64,000 bases of DNA from CAWJPY01 sp963844865 (GCA_963844865.1 CAWJPY010000001.1:186001-250000), one strand, 5' to 3'; shown: positions 1 through 13,432, counted from the first letter of the stretch. The notes: generated by a model not told the origin, from the letters alone. Made by a program: numbers and translations.

Positions 1-1
1 C

Positions 2-496
2 GGCCGGCCCCTGGTCCGCCTCGAGTCGAGGAGCGGGCGCAAGATCTGGTTGACCGTGCGCGAAACCGACATCCGGCACGTGCACCAAGGCCAGCACCTC
101 AAGGTGCGGATGGACGCCCGCCCAGATCTCGGCACCCTGGACGGCGTGGTGGCCGAGATCATGCCCGCGGCCGACGCCGCCACCCACACCTTCACGGTGA
201 AGGTCACCCTTCCCGACGCCGACATCTCTTCGGGTCTCGCCGGCCGGGCCGAGATCCCGGGGGCGAGCGTCGATCGGCTGGTGATCCCCTCCTCCGCCGT
301 GCACCGGCGGGGTGGCCTGGAGCTGGTCGTGGTCCGCGATGCCGACGGCACCGCGCGCACCCGCGCCGTCACCACCGGCAACCCGGTGGGGGACGACAGG
401 GTCGAGGTGCTTTCGGGTCTGGCGGAGGGCGACCAGGTCGTGGTCGATGCCCCCGGCCCCGTGGCTGACGGCACCCCGGTGGAGGTGGAGCGATGA
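2..496 (+). CDS. RND efflux periplasmic adaptor subunit (HlyD/MFP family), 5' end outside window
   Basis: This is the C-terminal part of a membrane-fusion protein that links an inner-membrane RND pump to an outer-membrane channel. The frame is open to the window edge, so the start, signal peptide and hairpin domain are missing. What remains reads as the end of the lipoyl/beta-barrel region (GRPLVRLE, then WLTVRETDI), a beta-barrel segment (LDGVVAEIMPAADAATHTFTV is typical of MFPs) and a membrane-proximal domain with the usual VVVDAPGPVADGTPVEV ending. The stop overlaps the permease start (ATGA), which indicates translational coupling. The drug or metal substrate cannot be read from the sequence. 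Confidence 0.88.
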   Translation, partial: GRPLVRLESRSGRKIWLTVRETDIRHVHQGQHLKVRMDARPDLGTLDGVVAEIMPAADAATHTFTVKVTLPDADISSGLAGRAEIPGASVDRLVIPSSAVHRRGGLELVVVRDADGTARTRAVTTGNPVGDDRVEVLSGLAEGDQVVVDAPGPVADGTPVEVER

Positions 497-3400
497 GCGA
501 GCGCGACCAGGAACGGCCGGATGTGGGTCAGCCCGACCCCCGCCCAGCCGAGGTGGAGAGCGCCCGCCGCGAGGCGTTGCGCTTGAAGATGACCCGGCGT
601 CCCCTGGGCGCCTCGGGCTCCATCGCCAAGGCTTTCCTGCACTCCAAGCTGACGCCCCTCATCGTGGTCTTCTCACTGCTGCTGGGCGCCTTCGCGGTGC
701 TGGTGACGCCACGGGAGGAGGAGCCGCAGATCCAGGTCCCCATGATCGACGTCATGGTGGGCTACCCGGGGGCCACCGCCGAGGAGGTGGAGTATCGCGC
801 CATCACGCCCCTGGAGAAGAAGCTCTACGAGATCGCCAACGTCAAGTACGTCTACTCCACCTCCCAGCCCTCCGGCGGCATGATCATCGTGCGCTTCGAG
901 GTGGGCACCAACCCCGACGAGGCGGCGGTGCGGGTTCGAACCAAGATCGACTCCATGTTGGACGAGCTCCCGCAGGGGGTGATGCCGCCGGTGATCAAGC
1001 CGATGACCATCGACGACGTGCCGGTGGTCGCCTACACCCTGTGGAGCGACACGGCCAGCCCGGAGCGCCTGCGCCAGGTTGGGGACGAGCTCAAGGTCGA
1101 GCTCAGCCGCCAGGCCCAGGTCTCTGACATCTCGGTCATCGGAGGCCAGCCGCGCGTCATGCGGGTGGACTTCGACCGCGACCGGCTGGGGGCCTTCAAC
1201 GTCTCCCTCCTGCAGGCATACAAGGCGGTGCAGGGCTTCAACTGGCGCCTACCGGCGGGCTCGGCCACGTCCTTGAACGAGGATGTCGAGGTCGACGTGG
1301 GCTCATTCCTCCGGGATGCGGACGAGGTCCGGGACGTGGTGGTAGGCGTGTACGACGGGCGCCCCGTGTACCTGAAGGACGTAGCCGACATCACCGACGG
1401 ACCCGCCGAGCCCACCGACTACGTCTGGATCGGCAGCGGGCCGGCCGCCCACGAGAAGGGCATCGACCGCGTCGGGGTGGATGCCCCGGCAGTGACCCTC
1501 GCCGTGGCCAAGAAGCCGGGGACCAACGCGGTGGTGCTGGTCCACGAGCTCGACACCCTGATGCACGGCCTGTCCGGCCGCCTCATCCCGTCCGACATCC
1601 GGGTGGTCAAGACCCGGGACTACGGCTTCACCGCCAATGAGAAGTCCTCGGAGCTCATCGATCACATGCTCATCGCCACCCTGGCGGTGGTGATCTTCAT
1701 GGGCTTCGCCCTCGGCCGGCGGGAAGCGGTGGTGGTCGCCGTGGCGGTGCCCGTCACCCTGGCCCTGACCCTGGCGGCGTCCTACTTCTTCGGATACACC
1801 CTCAACCGGGTGACGCTGTTCGCCCTCATCTTCGCCATCGGCATCCTGGTGGACGACGCCATCGTGGTGGTGGAGAACATCCACCGCCACTACGAGCTCA
1901 AGTGGGGCAACCCCCGTCAGGCGACGGTGTACGCGGTGGACGAGGTGGGCAACCCCACCATCCTGGCCACCTTCACGGTCATCGCGGCCCTGCTCCCCCT
2001 GGCCTTCGTGTCCGGGCTGATGGGGCCCTACATGCGGCCCATCCCCATCAACGCATCGGCCGCCATGCTGTTCTCCCTGCTGGTGGCGTTCATCATCTCA
2101 CCCTGGTTGACCTACAAGCTGTTCCACAAGAAAGCGGAGAAGGAGCTGGCGAACCGCAGCGTCTCGCCCGATCAGGAAACGGAGGAAGAAACCCGGCTGC
2201 ATCGGATCTACGCCCGGGTCATGAACCCCCTCATCGCCTCTCGACCCCTGCGCTGGACGGCTCTGGGCGGGGTCGTGGTGCTGCTGCTTCTGTCGCTGGT
2301 GACGCTGGCGACGGGCTTCGTCACCGTCAAGATGCTGCCCTACGACAACAAGTCGGAGCTGCAGGTCGTCATCGACGCGCCGGAGGGTTTCACTCTCGAG
2401 CAGACCAACGCGGCTGCCCGGGAGATCGCCGCGGTCTTCCGTTCCATCCCCGAGGTGACCGACTACGAGGTCTACGCCGGCACCTCCGCCCCGTTCAACT
2501 TCAACGGCCTGGTGCGCCACTACTACCTGCGCTCCGGACCCAACGTGGCCGACATCCAGGTGAACCTGGAGGAGAAGAGCGAGCGAGACGTCACCTCCCA
2601 TCCCCTGGCCAAGCACATCCGCGACCTGGTGGCGCCCATCGGCGAGCGCCTGGGCGTCAACGTGAAGGTGACCGAGGTGCCCCCGGGGCCACCGGTCCTG
2701 GCCACCCTCGTGGCCGAGGTCTACGGGCCCACCCTGGAGGGCCGTCTGCAGATCGCGAAGCAGGTGCGCTCGGTGTTCGAGCACACCGACGGCGTGGTGG
2801 ACGTGGACTGGTACGTGGAGAAGGCGGCGCAACGCTTCCAGATCCAGGTCGACCGGGAGAAGGCGATTCGATCCGGCGTCACGCCGGAGCAGGTGGTTCG
2901 GACGCTGCGGGTGGCCCTGGCCGGGGCCGACGTCGGGCTGGCCCACGTGCAGGCCTCGCGGGAAGCGGTGCCCATCGTCCTCCGCCTGGACCGCGCCCAG
3001 CGCTCGCACCTGAACGACCTGCTGCAGCTCGCCGTGCACGCCGGCAACGGCCGCATGGTGCCTCTGGCCGAGCTGGTCACGGTCCATGACTCGACCCGGG
3101 AGCGCTTCCGCTACCACAAGAACCTGCAGCCGGTGACCTACGTAATCGGCGAGGTGGCGTCGGCCCATGCCGAGGCGCCGGTGTACGCCATCCTCAAGAT
3201 GCAGCCCGAACTGGACAAAATCGTCACGCCCACGGGCGAGAAGCTACCCATCATCTCCACCCACATGCCGACCGACCGCACCCGGTACACGATGAAGTGG
3301 GACGGCGAGTGGCAGATCACCTATGAGGTGTTCCGGGACATGGGCATCGCCTTCGCTGCCGTGATGGTCCTGATCTACGTCCTGGTGGTGGGCTGGTTCC

Positions 3401-3834
3401 GCTCCTTCATCACCCCGTTCATCATCATGGCGCCCATTCCCCTGACCCTGATCGGCATCCTGCCGGCGCACGGCATCTTCGGGGTGTTCTTCACCGCCAC
3501 CTCCATGATCGGGTTCATCGCCCTGGCCGGCATCATCGTGCGCAACTCGATCCTGCTGGTGGACTTCATCAACCTCGAGCTGAAGGCAGGGGAGCGTCTG
3601 GAGGACGCGGTGGTGAAGGCGGGGGCGGTCCGCTTCCGTCCCATCGTGCTCACCGCCGCGGCCCTGGTGGTCGGCGGAGCGGTGATCTTCCTCGATCCCA
3701 TCTTCCAGGGGCTCGCCATGGCCCTGATCGCAGGCGTGATCGTGGCCACGGGGCTCACTCTGGTGGTGATTCCACTCCTCTACTACATGTACCTGAAGAC
3801 CGTGGGCCCCGAGAACGTGGTCGACATGGACTGA
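493..3834 (+). CDS. RND efflux transporter permease subunit (AcrB/CusA superfamily)
   Basis: This is a proton-driven inner-membrane pump of 1113 residues, within the normal RND permease size. An unusually long charged N-terminal tail of about 50 residues precedes TM1 (LIVVFSLLLGAFAVLV). Two large periplasmic loops each follow TM1 and TM7. The TM4 proton-relay motif GILVDDAIVVVENIHRH lies near residue 453, with the expected Asp pair. The C-terminal TM bundle contains the RND-typical LAGIIVRNSILLVDF. It overlaps the adaptor gene by four bases and is followed by three small genes that probably belong to the same transcript. I cannot tell multidrug from metal export; the sequence is nearer the generic efflux RND permease subunit type. 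Confidence 0.95.
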   Translation: MSERDQERPDVGQPDPRPAEVESARREALRLKMTRRPLGASGSIAKAFLHSKLTPLIVVFSLLLGAFAVLVTPREEEPQIQVPMIDVMVGYPGATAEEVEYRAITPLEKKLYEIANVKYVYSTSQPSGGMIIVRFEVGTNPDEAAVRVRTKIDSMLDELPQGVMPPVIKPMTIDDVPVVAYTLWSDTASPERLRQVGDELKVELSRQAQVSDISVIGGQPRVMRVDFDRDRLGAFNVSLLQAYKAVQGFNWRLPAGSATSLNEDVEVDVGSFLRDADEVRDVVVGVYDGRPVYLKDVADITDGPAEPTDYVWIGSGPAAHEKGIDRVGVDAPAVTLAVAKKPGTNAVVLVHELDTLMHGLSGRLIPSDIRVVKTRDYGFTANEKSSELIDHMLIATLAVVIFMGFALGRREAVVVAVAVPVTLALTLAASYFFGYTLNRVTLFALIFAIGILVDDAIVVVENIHRHYELKWGNPRQATVYAVDEVGNPTILATFTVIAALLPLAFVSGLMGPYMRPIPINASAAMLFSLLVAFIISPWLTYKLFHKKAEKELANRSVSPDQETEEETRLHRIYARVMNPLIASRPLRWTALGGVVVLLLLSLVTLATGFVTVKMLPYDNKSELQVVIDAPEGFTLEQTNAAAREIAAVFRSIPEVTDYEVYAGTSAPFNFNGLVRHYYLRSGPNVADIQVNLEEKSERDVTSHPLAKHIRDLVAPIGERLGVNVKVTEVPPGPPVLATLVAEVYGPTLEGRLQIAKQVRSVFEHTDGVVDVDWYVEKAAQRFQIQVDREKAIRSGVTPEQVVRTLRVALAGADVGLAHVQASREAVPIVLRLDRAQRSHLNDLLQLAVHAGNGRMVPLAELVTVHDSTRERFRYHKNLQPVTYVIGEVASAHAEAPVYAILKMQPELDKIVTPTGEKLPIISTHMPTDRTRYTMKWDGEWQITYEVFRDMGIAFAAVMVLIYVLVVGWFRSFITPFIIMAPIPLTLIGILPAHGIFGVFFTATSMIGFIALAGIIVRNSILLVDFINLELKAGERLEDAVVKAGAVRFRPIVLTAAALVVGGAVIFLDPIFQGLAMALIAGVIVATGLTLVVIPLLYYMYLKTVGPENVVDMD

Positions 3835-3971
3835 GCACGGGATGACACGCATCGCCAACCGTACACCATCATCCCGGCATCGCGGCACCCGGCGTCGGAC
3901 CGCCGGCGCCGCGGGCCGGGGGCGCGAGGTGCCGAACCGCCGCCGCCGGCGGCGACACGAGGAGGAATGAC

Positions 3972-4193
3972 ATGACCGTGAATGAGGCACTGCGTGCCAT
4001 GGCCGGCCTGGTGGTCCTGCTGTCCCTGGCCCTGGGACACTGGGTGAACCCGAACTGGTACCTGCTCACCGCATTCGTGGGCCTCAACCTCCTGCAATCG
4101 GCCTTCACCAGGTGGTGTCCCGCGATGATGATCTTCCGCATGCTGGGGCTGAAGGACGAGCGGACGTTAGGACGTGAGGGCGTTAGGACGTGA
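3972..4193 (+). CDS. DUF2892 (YgaP-like) inner-membrane protein
   Basis: This 73-residue protein has two predicted membrane segments (around residues 10-26 and 30-44) and a tail containing RWCPAMMIFRMLGL, the conserved Cys-Pro end seen in DUF2892/YgaP transmembrane proteins. A strong ribosome site (GGAGGAA) sits 7 bases before the ATG. In the family this domain often occurs alone or fused to a rhodanese; here it is alone. Its place directly behind an RND permease and before a P-II-like protein suggests an accessory role for the pump, but its function is unknown. Confidence 0.85.
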   Translation: MTVNEALRAMAGLVVLLSLALGHWVNPNWYLLTAFVGLNLLQSAFTRWCPAMMIFRMLGLKDERTLGREGVRT

Positions 4194-4280
4194 GGGCGTT
4201 AGGACGCCACGCCACGCCTTACGCCCTAACGGGGCGGCGGCGAGGGTGGGCCTCACGCCCTCACGGGGTGGTAGGGTGGT
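4166..4280. repeat. GTTAGG/GTGAGG tandem repeat and inverted partner
   Basis: A 16-base unit, GACGTGAGGGCGTTAG, is repeated about two and a half times from about 4166. It is followed by an opposite-strand version (TTACGCCCTAAC, then CCTCACGCCCTCAC), which could form a hairpin. The array begins inside the last codons of the DUF2892 gene and ends just before the next ribosome site. The same GTTAGG/GTGAGG words build the 26-base array near 38.0-38.3 kb. Confidence 0.7.
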
Positions 4281-4304
4281 CGGGGCCTCACGGACGGAGG
4301 GACC

Positions 4305-4586
4305 ATGAAGCTGATGATGATGATCGTCGACTCGGACTGCAAGGAGGAGCTCGAGGTGCTGATGGAGCGCCGTGGGGTGGGCTACACCGAGCTTCCCCAG
4401 GCCCATGGCGTCGGCGCCACCGGCGTGCGGATGGGTTCCTCGGCCTACCCCAAGACCTCGAGCGTCTTCTTCACCGTGCTCCCCGACGACCAGGTCTCAG
4501 ACCTGCGCAGCGAGATCACCTCGTACTGCGAGGCCTGCGAACGCAAGATGAAGATGTTCGTCTGGTCCGCCGAGGAGGTGGTATGA
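4305..4586 (+). CDS. P-II-like transporter-associated protein (PG0541 family)
   Basis: This 93-residue protein resembles the P-II-like family found next to RND pumps (PG0541 type). It starts with the beta-strand MKLMMMIVDSDC and has a central SSAYPKTSSVFFTVLPDD stretch and a CEACERKMKMFVW end. P-II-like proteins are trimeric sensors that bind small molecules; here the ligand is unknown. GGAGGGACC before the ATG is a good ribosome site. Cys residues in the last third (CEAC) could bind metal, which would fit a metal efflux pump, but that is inference. Confidence 0.8.
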   Translation: MKLMMMIVDSDCKEELEVLMERRGVGYTELPQAHGVGATGVRMGSSAYPKTSSVFFTVLPDDQVSDLRSEITSYCEACERKMKMFVWSAEEVV

Positions 4587-4644
4587 GGTCGGCGCCCCGC
4601 CGCGGGGCCACCGCCCACCCCGTCCCTCCCACGAGGACACGACG

Positions 4645-4734
4645 ATGAGCGGCTGGCTCCCACTGCTGTTGGTCTTGGCGGCTTGGTTCCTGCTCCAGCG
4701 GCTGGTCCTGCCCCGCCTGGGCGTGCCCACGTGA
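4645..4734 (+). CDS. 29-residue single-pass membrane microprotein
   Basis: The frame encodes MSGWLPLLLVLAAWFLLQRL followed by VLPRLGVPT. It is one hydrophobic helix (about residues 4-23) with a basic end and nothing else. ACGAGGACACGACG before the ATG contains a plausible AGGA ribosome site. It lies 58 bases after the P-II-like gene in the efflux locus. A similarly tiny membrane protein at this place would act as a pump-associated peptide, comparable in concept to AcrZ with AcrB. No homology can be shown at this length, so confidence rests on position, start signal and composition. Confidence 0.5.
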   Translation: MSGWLPLLLVLAAWFLLQRLVLPRLGVPT

Positions 4735-4829
4735 GGCGTCCCGCACCCGCCGGCCGGCGGCCGGCGACACGCTCTCGAACGCCAGGGATCCCGAGGACGG
4801 CGAGTCGACCGACGACGACGACGCGCCCC

Positions 4830-6344
4830 TCAGTCCACGACCTTGATCTCGACCGTGCGCTCCTCGGACGCGGCCGTGCCGGCCTTGTCGGTCACGACGA
4901 AGCCGAGACCGTAGGTTCCCGTTCCGGGCAGGCCGGCCAGGTTGATCCCGCTCATGTAGACCCACACCTCGTCCGTCAGCTTGACGCCCTCCAACGGCAT
5001 GACGAGCGGGCGCCCCAGCTTCTTGCCGTCCTTGGTGAGGGTCACCTTGGCCTCGAGACCGGGGGTGCCGTCCGCGCCCAGGGCGGGCCGCACGGCGAAG
5101 CCGAGAAACGTGAGCTCGCTGGAGTGCTTCACCTCCGAGTCGGGCAACAGAGGCATGAGGTGCAGACGACCGAAGCAGAACGCTTCGCCCAGGGATGCGC
5201 TCTCCTCGACCTGGCTGCCCGCACCCACCCAGACCGGCGACAACCAGGTCCCCTGGTCCGGGAGCTCCGGGATCTCCGACTCCACCGAGTATGAAGCCAC
5301 CGGCTCCCCGCCGGCCGCGCCCACGATGTCGACCCGGTAGGTGCCCGGAGCCAGGGGGAAGGTCAGGTGGTAGGCGCGGTGATCTCCGGCCTCCAGCGGC
5401 GTGGCACCGATGGAGAAGGTGCTGAGGACCTCACCGCCGACGGCGCTGACCCGCCCGGTGAGCTCATCCAGGGCGGGCGCTGCCGCGGGCAGCTCCAGAT
5501 CCACCCACAGAGGCCGCCCGTCGGCACCCGCCAACCCCGGCTCGGCGACGGCTTGAAGCTGCGACGTGAAGGGGCCGGAGGTCCCGTCCAGCCAGGCCAG
5601 CTCGGCGGGCGAGGCGGGATGTCCGCCCGGCACCGAGACCGGCTTCGGCACCGAGTCCAGGTTGGGGTGCAGGAGGTAGACATCGGGCGCCTCGGCCAGG
5701 GCCCGCAGCGCCAGGGGCGCCTCGGGATGCGACCGGTCGAGCACGTAGCGATCGGTCTCGGCCCGCTCCTCGTAGAACACGAACGTGAGGCGCGAGCCAC
5801 GGATCTTGAAGCCTTCTGGCAGCCGCTGCGGATCGTACTCCCACAGCTCGGCATGGGCCCGCACCTCGTCGGTCGCCCGGTTGTCCAAGGTGCCGGTGGA
5901 CCCGACTGTCGTCGAGCGCACCGTCTCCGTTGGTGCGCGATGCTCCGCGTGTTGCGGGGGGCCGAGCAGGATGAGCACGTGCCCGCGATCGGTCAGCGCG
6001 CCACGCATGCCTGAATGGGAGAAGTGCTCGTCAGCATAACGAACACGGCTTTCGAACTGGGCCTTGAAGACGTTGAAGGGTTGCTCCGGGTCGGGGTTCC
6101 GCCGAGCCCAGAAGAGCTCGATGAAGTGCTCCCGCTCGGCGTCCGTGGTCAGCTTCTGCCACTCCTTGCGCTCGTGCTTGGTCAGCAGAAACCCGGCGGG
6201 CCCGTCCGCCCACCCGCTCACATCGGTGCGTGCCTGGGCCTTCGCCGGCGCGGCAGCATCAGAGCCCACAGAGGCGAGGGCCGGCGCAGCGGTCATGGCC
6301 AGCGAGGCCAGGCAGCAGATCCAGGATGTGATGTGTCGTCTCAT
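4830..6344 (-). CDS. GWxTD domain-containing secreted protein
   Basis: This is a 504-residue protein with a signal peptide (MRRHITSWICCLASLAMTAA, cleavage near ALA-SVG). After it comes the conserved block of the GWxTD family: LLTKHERKEWQKLTTDAERE, then FIELFWARRNPDPEQP and the RVRYADEHF segment. The rest, about 350 residues, is beta-rich and resembles the repeat-poor C-terminal half of these proteins. The family is common in Acidobacteriota and Bacteroidota-related lineages and has no proven function. The gene is alone, downstream of and in the same direction as the rRNA operon, from which it is separated by a terminator. Confidence 0.85.
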   Translation of the reverse strand: MRRHITSWICCLASLAMTAAPALASVGSDAAAPAKAQARTDVSGWADGPAGFLLTKHERKEWQKLTTDAEREHFIELFWARRNPDPEQPFNVFKAQFESRVRYADEHFSHSGMRGALTDRGHVLILLGPPQHAEHRAPTETVRSTTVGSTGTLDNRATDEVRAHAELWEYDPQRLPEGFKIRGSRLTFVFYEERAETDRYVLDRSHPEAPLALRALAEAPDVYLLHPNLDSVPKPVSVPGGHPASPAELAWLDGTSGPFTSQLQAVAEPGLAGADGRPLWVDLELPAAAPALDELTGRVSAVGGEVLSTFSIGATPLEAGDHRAYHLTFPLAPGTYRVDIVGAAGGEPVASYSVESEIPELPDQGTWLSPVWVGAGSQVEESASLGEAFCFGRLHLMPLLPDSEVKHSSELTFLGFAVRPALGADGTPGLEAKVTLTKDGKKLGRPLVMPLEGVKLTDEVWVYMSGINLAGLPGTGTYGLGFVVTDKAGTAASEERTVEIKVVD

Positions 6345-6564
6345 GGCGTCCCTCCTCAGCGACCGCTCATGTTACGAGGTCCGGCCCGTCGAGACAAGGA
6401 GACCGACACATATTTGCCTGGGATCGGGGAGCTCTTCCGTCACAGGGGTGTAGAGTTGTGTGCAAACCAGGGAGGATTCCGCACGGTGAGGCCCCCGGCT
6501 CGCGGCACCCGCACCCCGAGCGCCCTCGCCGCACGGCTCCCCAGTGCCCGTCAACGTGGCTCGA

Positions 6565-6598
6565 GAAAAGGAAAACGCCCCACCGAGGTGGGGCGCTT
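6565..6598 (-). terminator. Rho-independent terminator of the rRNA operon
   Basis: On the minus strand the hairpin GCGCCCCACC-TCG-GTGGGGCG is followed by TTTTCCTTTT. It lies about 15 bases after the 3' end of 5S rRNA, as expected for an rRNA operon terminator. Confidence 0.9.
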
Positions 6599-6610
6599 CC
6601 TTCATTTACT

Positions 6611-6726
6611 TCCCGGCGGCGACCTACTCTCCCACGCCACAGGGACGCAGTACCATCGGCCCTGAGGGGCTTAGCTTCCGAGTTCGGAATGGGATCGGGC
6701 GTTTCCCCCTCGGTATGACCACCGGA
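6611..6726 (-). rRNA. rrf: 5S ribosomal RNA
   Basis: The minus strand reads TCCGGTGGTCATACC at the start and TAGGTCGCCGCCGGGA at the end, with the internal CCATTCCGAACTCGGAAGCT characteristic of bacterial 5S. Length is about 116 bases; the ends are estimated from the terminal helix. Confidence 0.95.
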
Positions 6727-6786
6727 AAAAAACTACAACCAAAACCGAGCGCCATCGTCATCTGCTGAGGACTCAAATTAATGTGT

Positions 6787-9797
<3,011 letters not shown>

Positions 9798-9917
9798 ACA
9801 CAAGCTTGAGTTCATTTCAGCATTTGGACTTTGGTTGACTCGGTTTCGGTTGTCAAAGACCATTCTCAAGATCCCGTAGGATCTCGTCAGGCTCGAGCCT
9901 GACGAGAGCCTGCGGCG

Positions 9918-9993
<76 letters not shown>

Positions 9994-10011
9994 GGTCCCC
10001 GAGGCCGTCGC

Positions 10012-10088
<77 letters not shown>

Positions 10089-10141
10089 TCTCAAAGAGCC
10101 AGTACAGGCTCCTTGAAAACTGGATCGAATCAACTAGCGGG
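10089..10141 (-). promoter_or_regulatory. 16S trailer: processing-stem arm and boxA-like motif
   Basis: The trailer sequence pairs with the 16S leader at 11834-11865 (CTTGAAAACTGGATCGA appears here on the plus strand and in the leader on the minus strand), closing a pre-16S stem. Just before tRNA-Ile, TGGCTCTTTGA on the minus strand resembles the boxA antitermination signal. Confidence 0.7.
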
Positions 10142-10186
10142 TCGACCTCGGTTGGAGACGCCGTCATCCGGCGCTCCGTATCCGTT

Positions 10187-11746
<1,560 letters not shown>

Positions 11747-11833
11747 GAAACCTGGTCGCATCGCGGGCAAGCCCGCGACGCAGATATTCGCACTTCGATT
11801 CCGTCGTTCGAGCTGATGCTCTCGGACGGAGGT

Positions 11834-11868
11834 CCGCTAGTTGCTCGATCCAGTTTTCAAAGAGCCCA
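11834..11868 (-). promoter_or_regulatory. 16S leader: processing-stem arm with boxA-like GCTCTTTGA
   Basis: The minus strand reads GCTCTTTGAAAACTGGATCG and then AGCAACTAGCGG. It is complementary to the trailer at about 10107-10141 with one bulge, so the two arms form the RNase III-type stem around 16S. The first bases match boxA (TGCTCTTTAACA in E. coli). Confidence 0.72.
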
Positions 11869-11887
11869 GTCCCGTGTCGGGCTAATC

Positions 11888-11916
11888 ATTGTGGGTCGGT
11901 CGGGAAGTTTTGTCAA
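11888..11916 (-). promoter_or_regulatory. rRNA promoter P2 (TTGACA-17-CACAAT)
   Basis: On the minus strand TTGACA (11911-11916) and CACAAT (11888-11893) are separated by 17 bases. It lies about 140 bases upstream of 16S. Confidence 0.75.
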
Positions 11917-11961
11917 CCCCCTCTTTCGACCCGCCCGCGGCCTTTTCGGCGCGGGCACGTC

Positions 11962-11990
11962 ACAATAGGACCATGGCCGATGGTTGTCAA
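11962..11990 (-). promoter_or_regulatory. rRNA promoter P1 (TTGACA-17-TATTGT)
   Basis: On the minus strand TTGACA (11985-11990) and TATTGT (11962-11967) are exactly 17 bases apart, a strong sigma-70-type promoter. Together with the promoter 74 bases downstream it forms the tandem P1-P2 layout common for rRNA operons. Confidence 0.82.
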
Positions 11991-12731
11991 CCCCCCCAGC
12001 GAGAGATTTCCCGGCGAGCTTCAGCGACGGCACCGACAGACAGCGGACAACGGTCGCGGACGGGGAGCGGCGGTCGGCGGTCGGCGGTCGGGGGTCGGCG
12101 ATCAGGTGAGTCCATCGGCGAGGTCGGTACCTCCACATCTGGCCCGTCAGGTCCGCCAGCGCGGCGGGCAGGCCAGACGCGGCGCAACGCTCTGTCTGGC
12201 GCATCGGGGACGAGAAGAGGGGGTGCCAGGCACACATCCCGACTCAGCGGTCAGCGTGCTATCGAGTCAAGACGGCGTGCCAGGCACTCCGCTCTGGTTC
12301 TACTGAAGCTCTCGTCATTGGACGGCCGCTGATCGTTGCCACGCGCGGTCGATCGTGGCGCGGTCACGGGGAGCTCCCGCTGTGCGCTGATCGCTGCCGC
12401 GGACCGCTGCCGACCCGCGCTGATGGCCGAAGCCGATTGCCGCCGCGGGCGCTGCCGCTGCCGACCAGGACGCGGGCGCGGACTCGGGCACGGACGCGGG
12501 ACTACCTCGAATACCCGAACCGGTGCAGAGGGGGGGCGGGGCCCCAAGGCGAGGGAACCGTGTCTTGGCCGGAGCTCTCGAGAGATGGAGGGCGCCTCGC
12601 AGAGAGGTCCGGAGACCCCACCCCCAGATCCTGCGGCTCCAGACGAGGTGATGCCCCGGGGGCATCACCCGTGAAACCGGAAGCTTTTCCACCTTGCACC
12701 AAGCAGTGTGGCCCGTCGAACGTCGACACAC
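11991..12731. other. Intergenic region of about 740 bp with low-complexity DNA and one dispersed repeat
   Basis: No gene is supported here. The region contains GGTCGGC tracts (about 12070-12110), one copy of the GTGCCAGGCAC repeat family (12215-12340), and CGCGGGCGCGGAC-type simple sequence (about 12440-12500). Open frames on both strands are made of Arg/Ala/Gly/Pro and follow the simple sequence. Confidence 0.7.
12215..12340. repeat. GTGCCAGGCAC dispersed repeat, copy 1 (short)
   Basis: GGGGGTGCCAGGCACACATC is followed about 40 bases later by AAGACGGCGTGCCAGGCACT and a CATTGGACGGCCGCTGA tail. The same order, with related spacers, occurs in five other intergenic regions of the window. Confidence 0.8.
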
Positions 12732-12756
12732 AATCCCCCATGTGGGGGATTTTGAA
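12732..12756 (-). terminator. Hairpin terminator downstream of purN
   Basis: AATCCCCC-ATGT-GGGGGATT (12732-12751) is a perfect hairpin, with A-rich sequence on one side and T-rich sequence (TTTTGAACTTTTT) on the plus-strand side. It lies about 50 bases after the purN stop and could act in both directions. Confidence 0.65.
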
Positions 12757-12802
12757 CTTTTTGTCAGGAACTATTCCTACCGATCTTGACCCCGGGCGAG
12801 GT

Positions 12803-13420
12803 TCAGGGGCCAGCCAGAAACCGTAGACGACGTCCCTCCACCCTGTACGGGCGCGTCAGCAGCGCCTGCAACGCCTCGGGGTAGGCCAGGTGCTCCTGCT
12901 CCAGGATGCGCAGGGCGAGGGTATGGTCGTCATCGTCGTCTGCAACGGCCACCGTGCGCTGGACGACGATGGGGCCGTGATCGAGCTGCTCGTCCACCAG
13001 GTGCACCGTGCACCCCGACACCTTCACCCCCCACGCCCACGCCTGGCGCTGAGCGTCCAGGCCGGGGAACGCGGGCAGCAGCGCGGGGTGGATGTTCAGG
13101 ATGCGGCCCGGGTAGGCCGCGATGAAGTCCGGCGACAGCAGGCGCATGTACCCGGCCAGGCACACCCACTCCACCCCCCCCTCGCGCAACCTGGCCACCA
13201 CAGCCAGGTCGTGCTCGCGGCGGGTCCCGTACTCCTTGTGCGACAGCACCGCGGTGGTCACGCCATGTTCGCCGGCCCACTCGAGCCCCGGTGCGTCGAC
13301 GCGGTTGGAGACCACCACGGCCACCTCGGCCGGCACCTGGCCGGAGGAGCAGGCCGCGACGATGGCCTGCATGTTGGAGCCGCGGCCGGAGATGAGGATG
13401 CCCAGTCTGGTCTTCGCCAT
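12803..13420 (-). CDS. purN: Phosphoribosylglycinamide formyltransferase (PurN)
   Basis: PurN transfers a formyl group from 10-formyl-THF to GAR in de novo purine synthesis. The 205-residue protein begins MAKTRLGILISGRGSNMQAI (GSNM phosphate-binding motif). It has the catalytic Asn-His in ILNIHPALLPAFPG and the catalytic Asp in EQLDHGPIVVQ. The ATG at 13420 is chosen because homology begins there, although the frame runs further upstream. No Shine-Dalgarno is visible: TACAAT ends 6 bases before the ATG, so the mRNA is probably leaderless. The gene stands alone between repeat-filled regions. Confidence 0.95.
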   Translation of the reverse strand: MAKTRLGILISGRGSNMQAIVAACSSGQVPAEVAVVVSNRVDAPGLEWAGEHGVTTAVLSHKEYGTRREHDLAVVARLREGGVEWVCLAGYMRLLSPDFIAAYPGRILNIHPALLPAFPGLDAQRQAWAWGVKVSGCTVHLVDEQLDHGPIVVQRTVAVADDDDDHTLALRILEQEHLAYPEALQALLTRPYRVEGRRLRFLAGP

Positions 13421-13426
13421 ACACGG

Positions 13427-13432
13427 ATTGTA
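13427..13432 (-). promoter_or_regulatory. purN -10 element TACAAT, 6 bases before ATG
   Basis: On the minus strand TACAAT is followed by six bases and then ATG. Transcription from such a -10 would begin at or next to the start codon, giving a leaderless mRNA. Confidence 0.6.
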
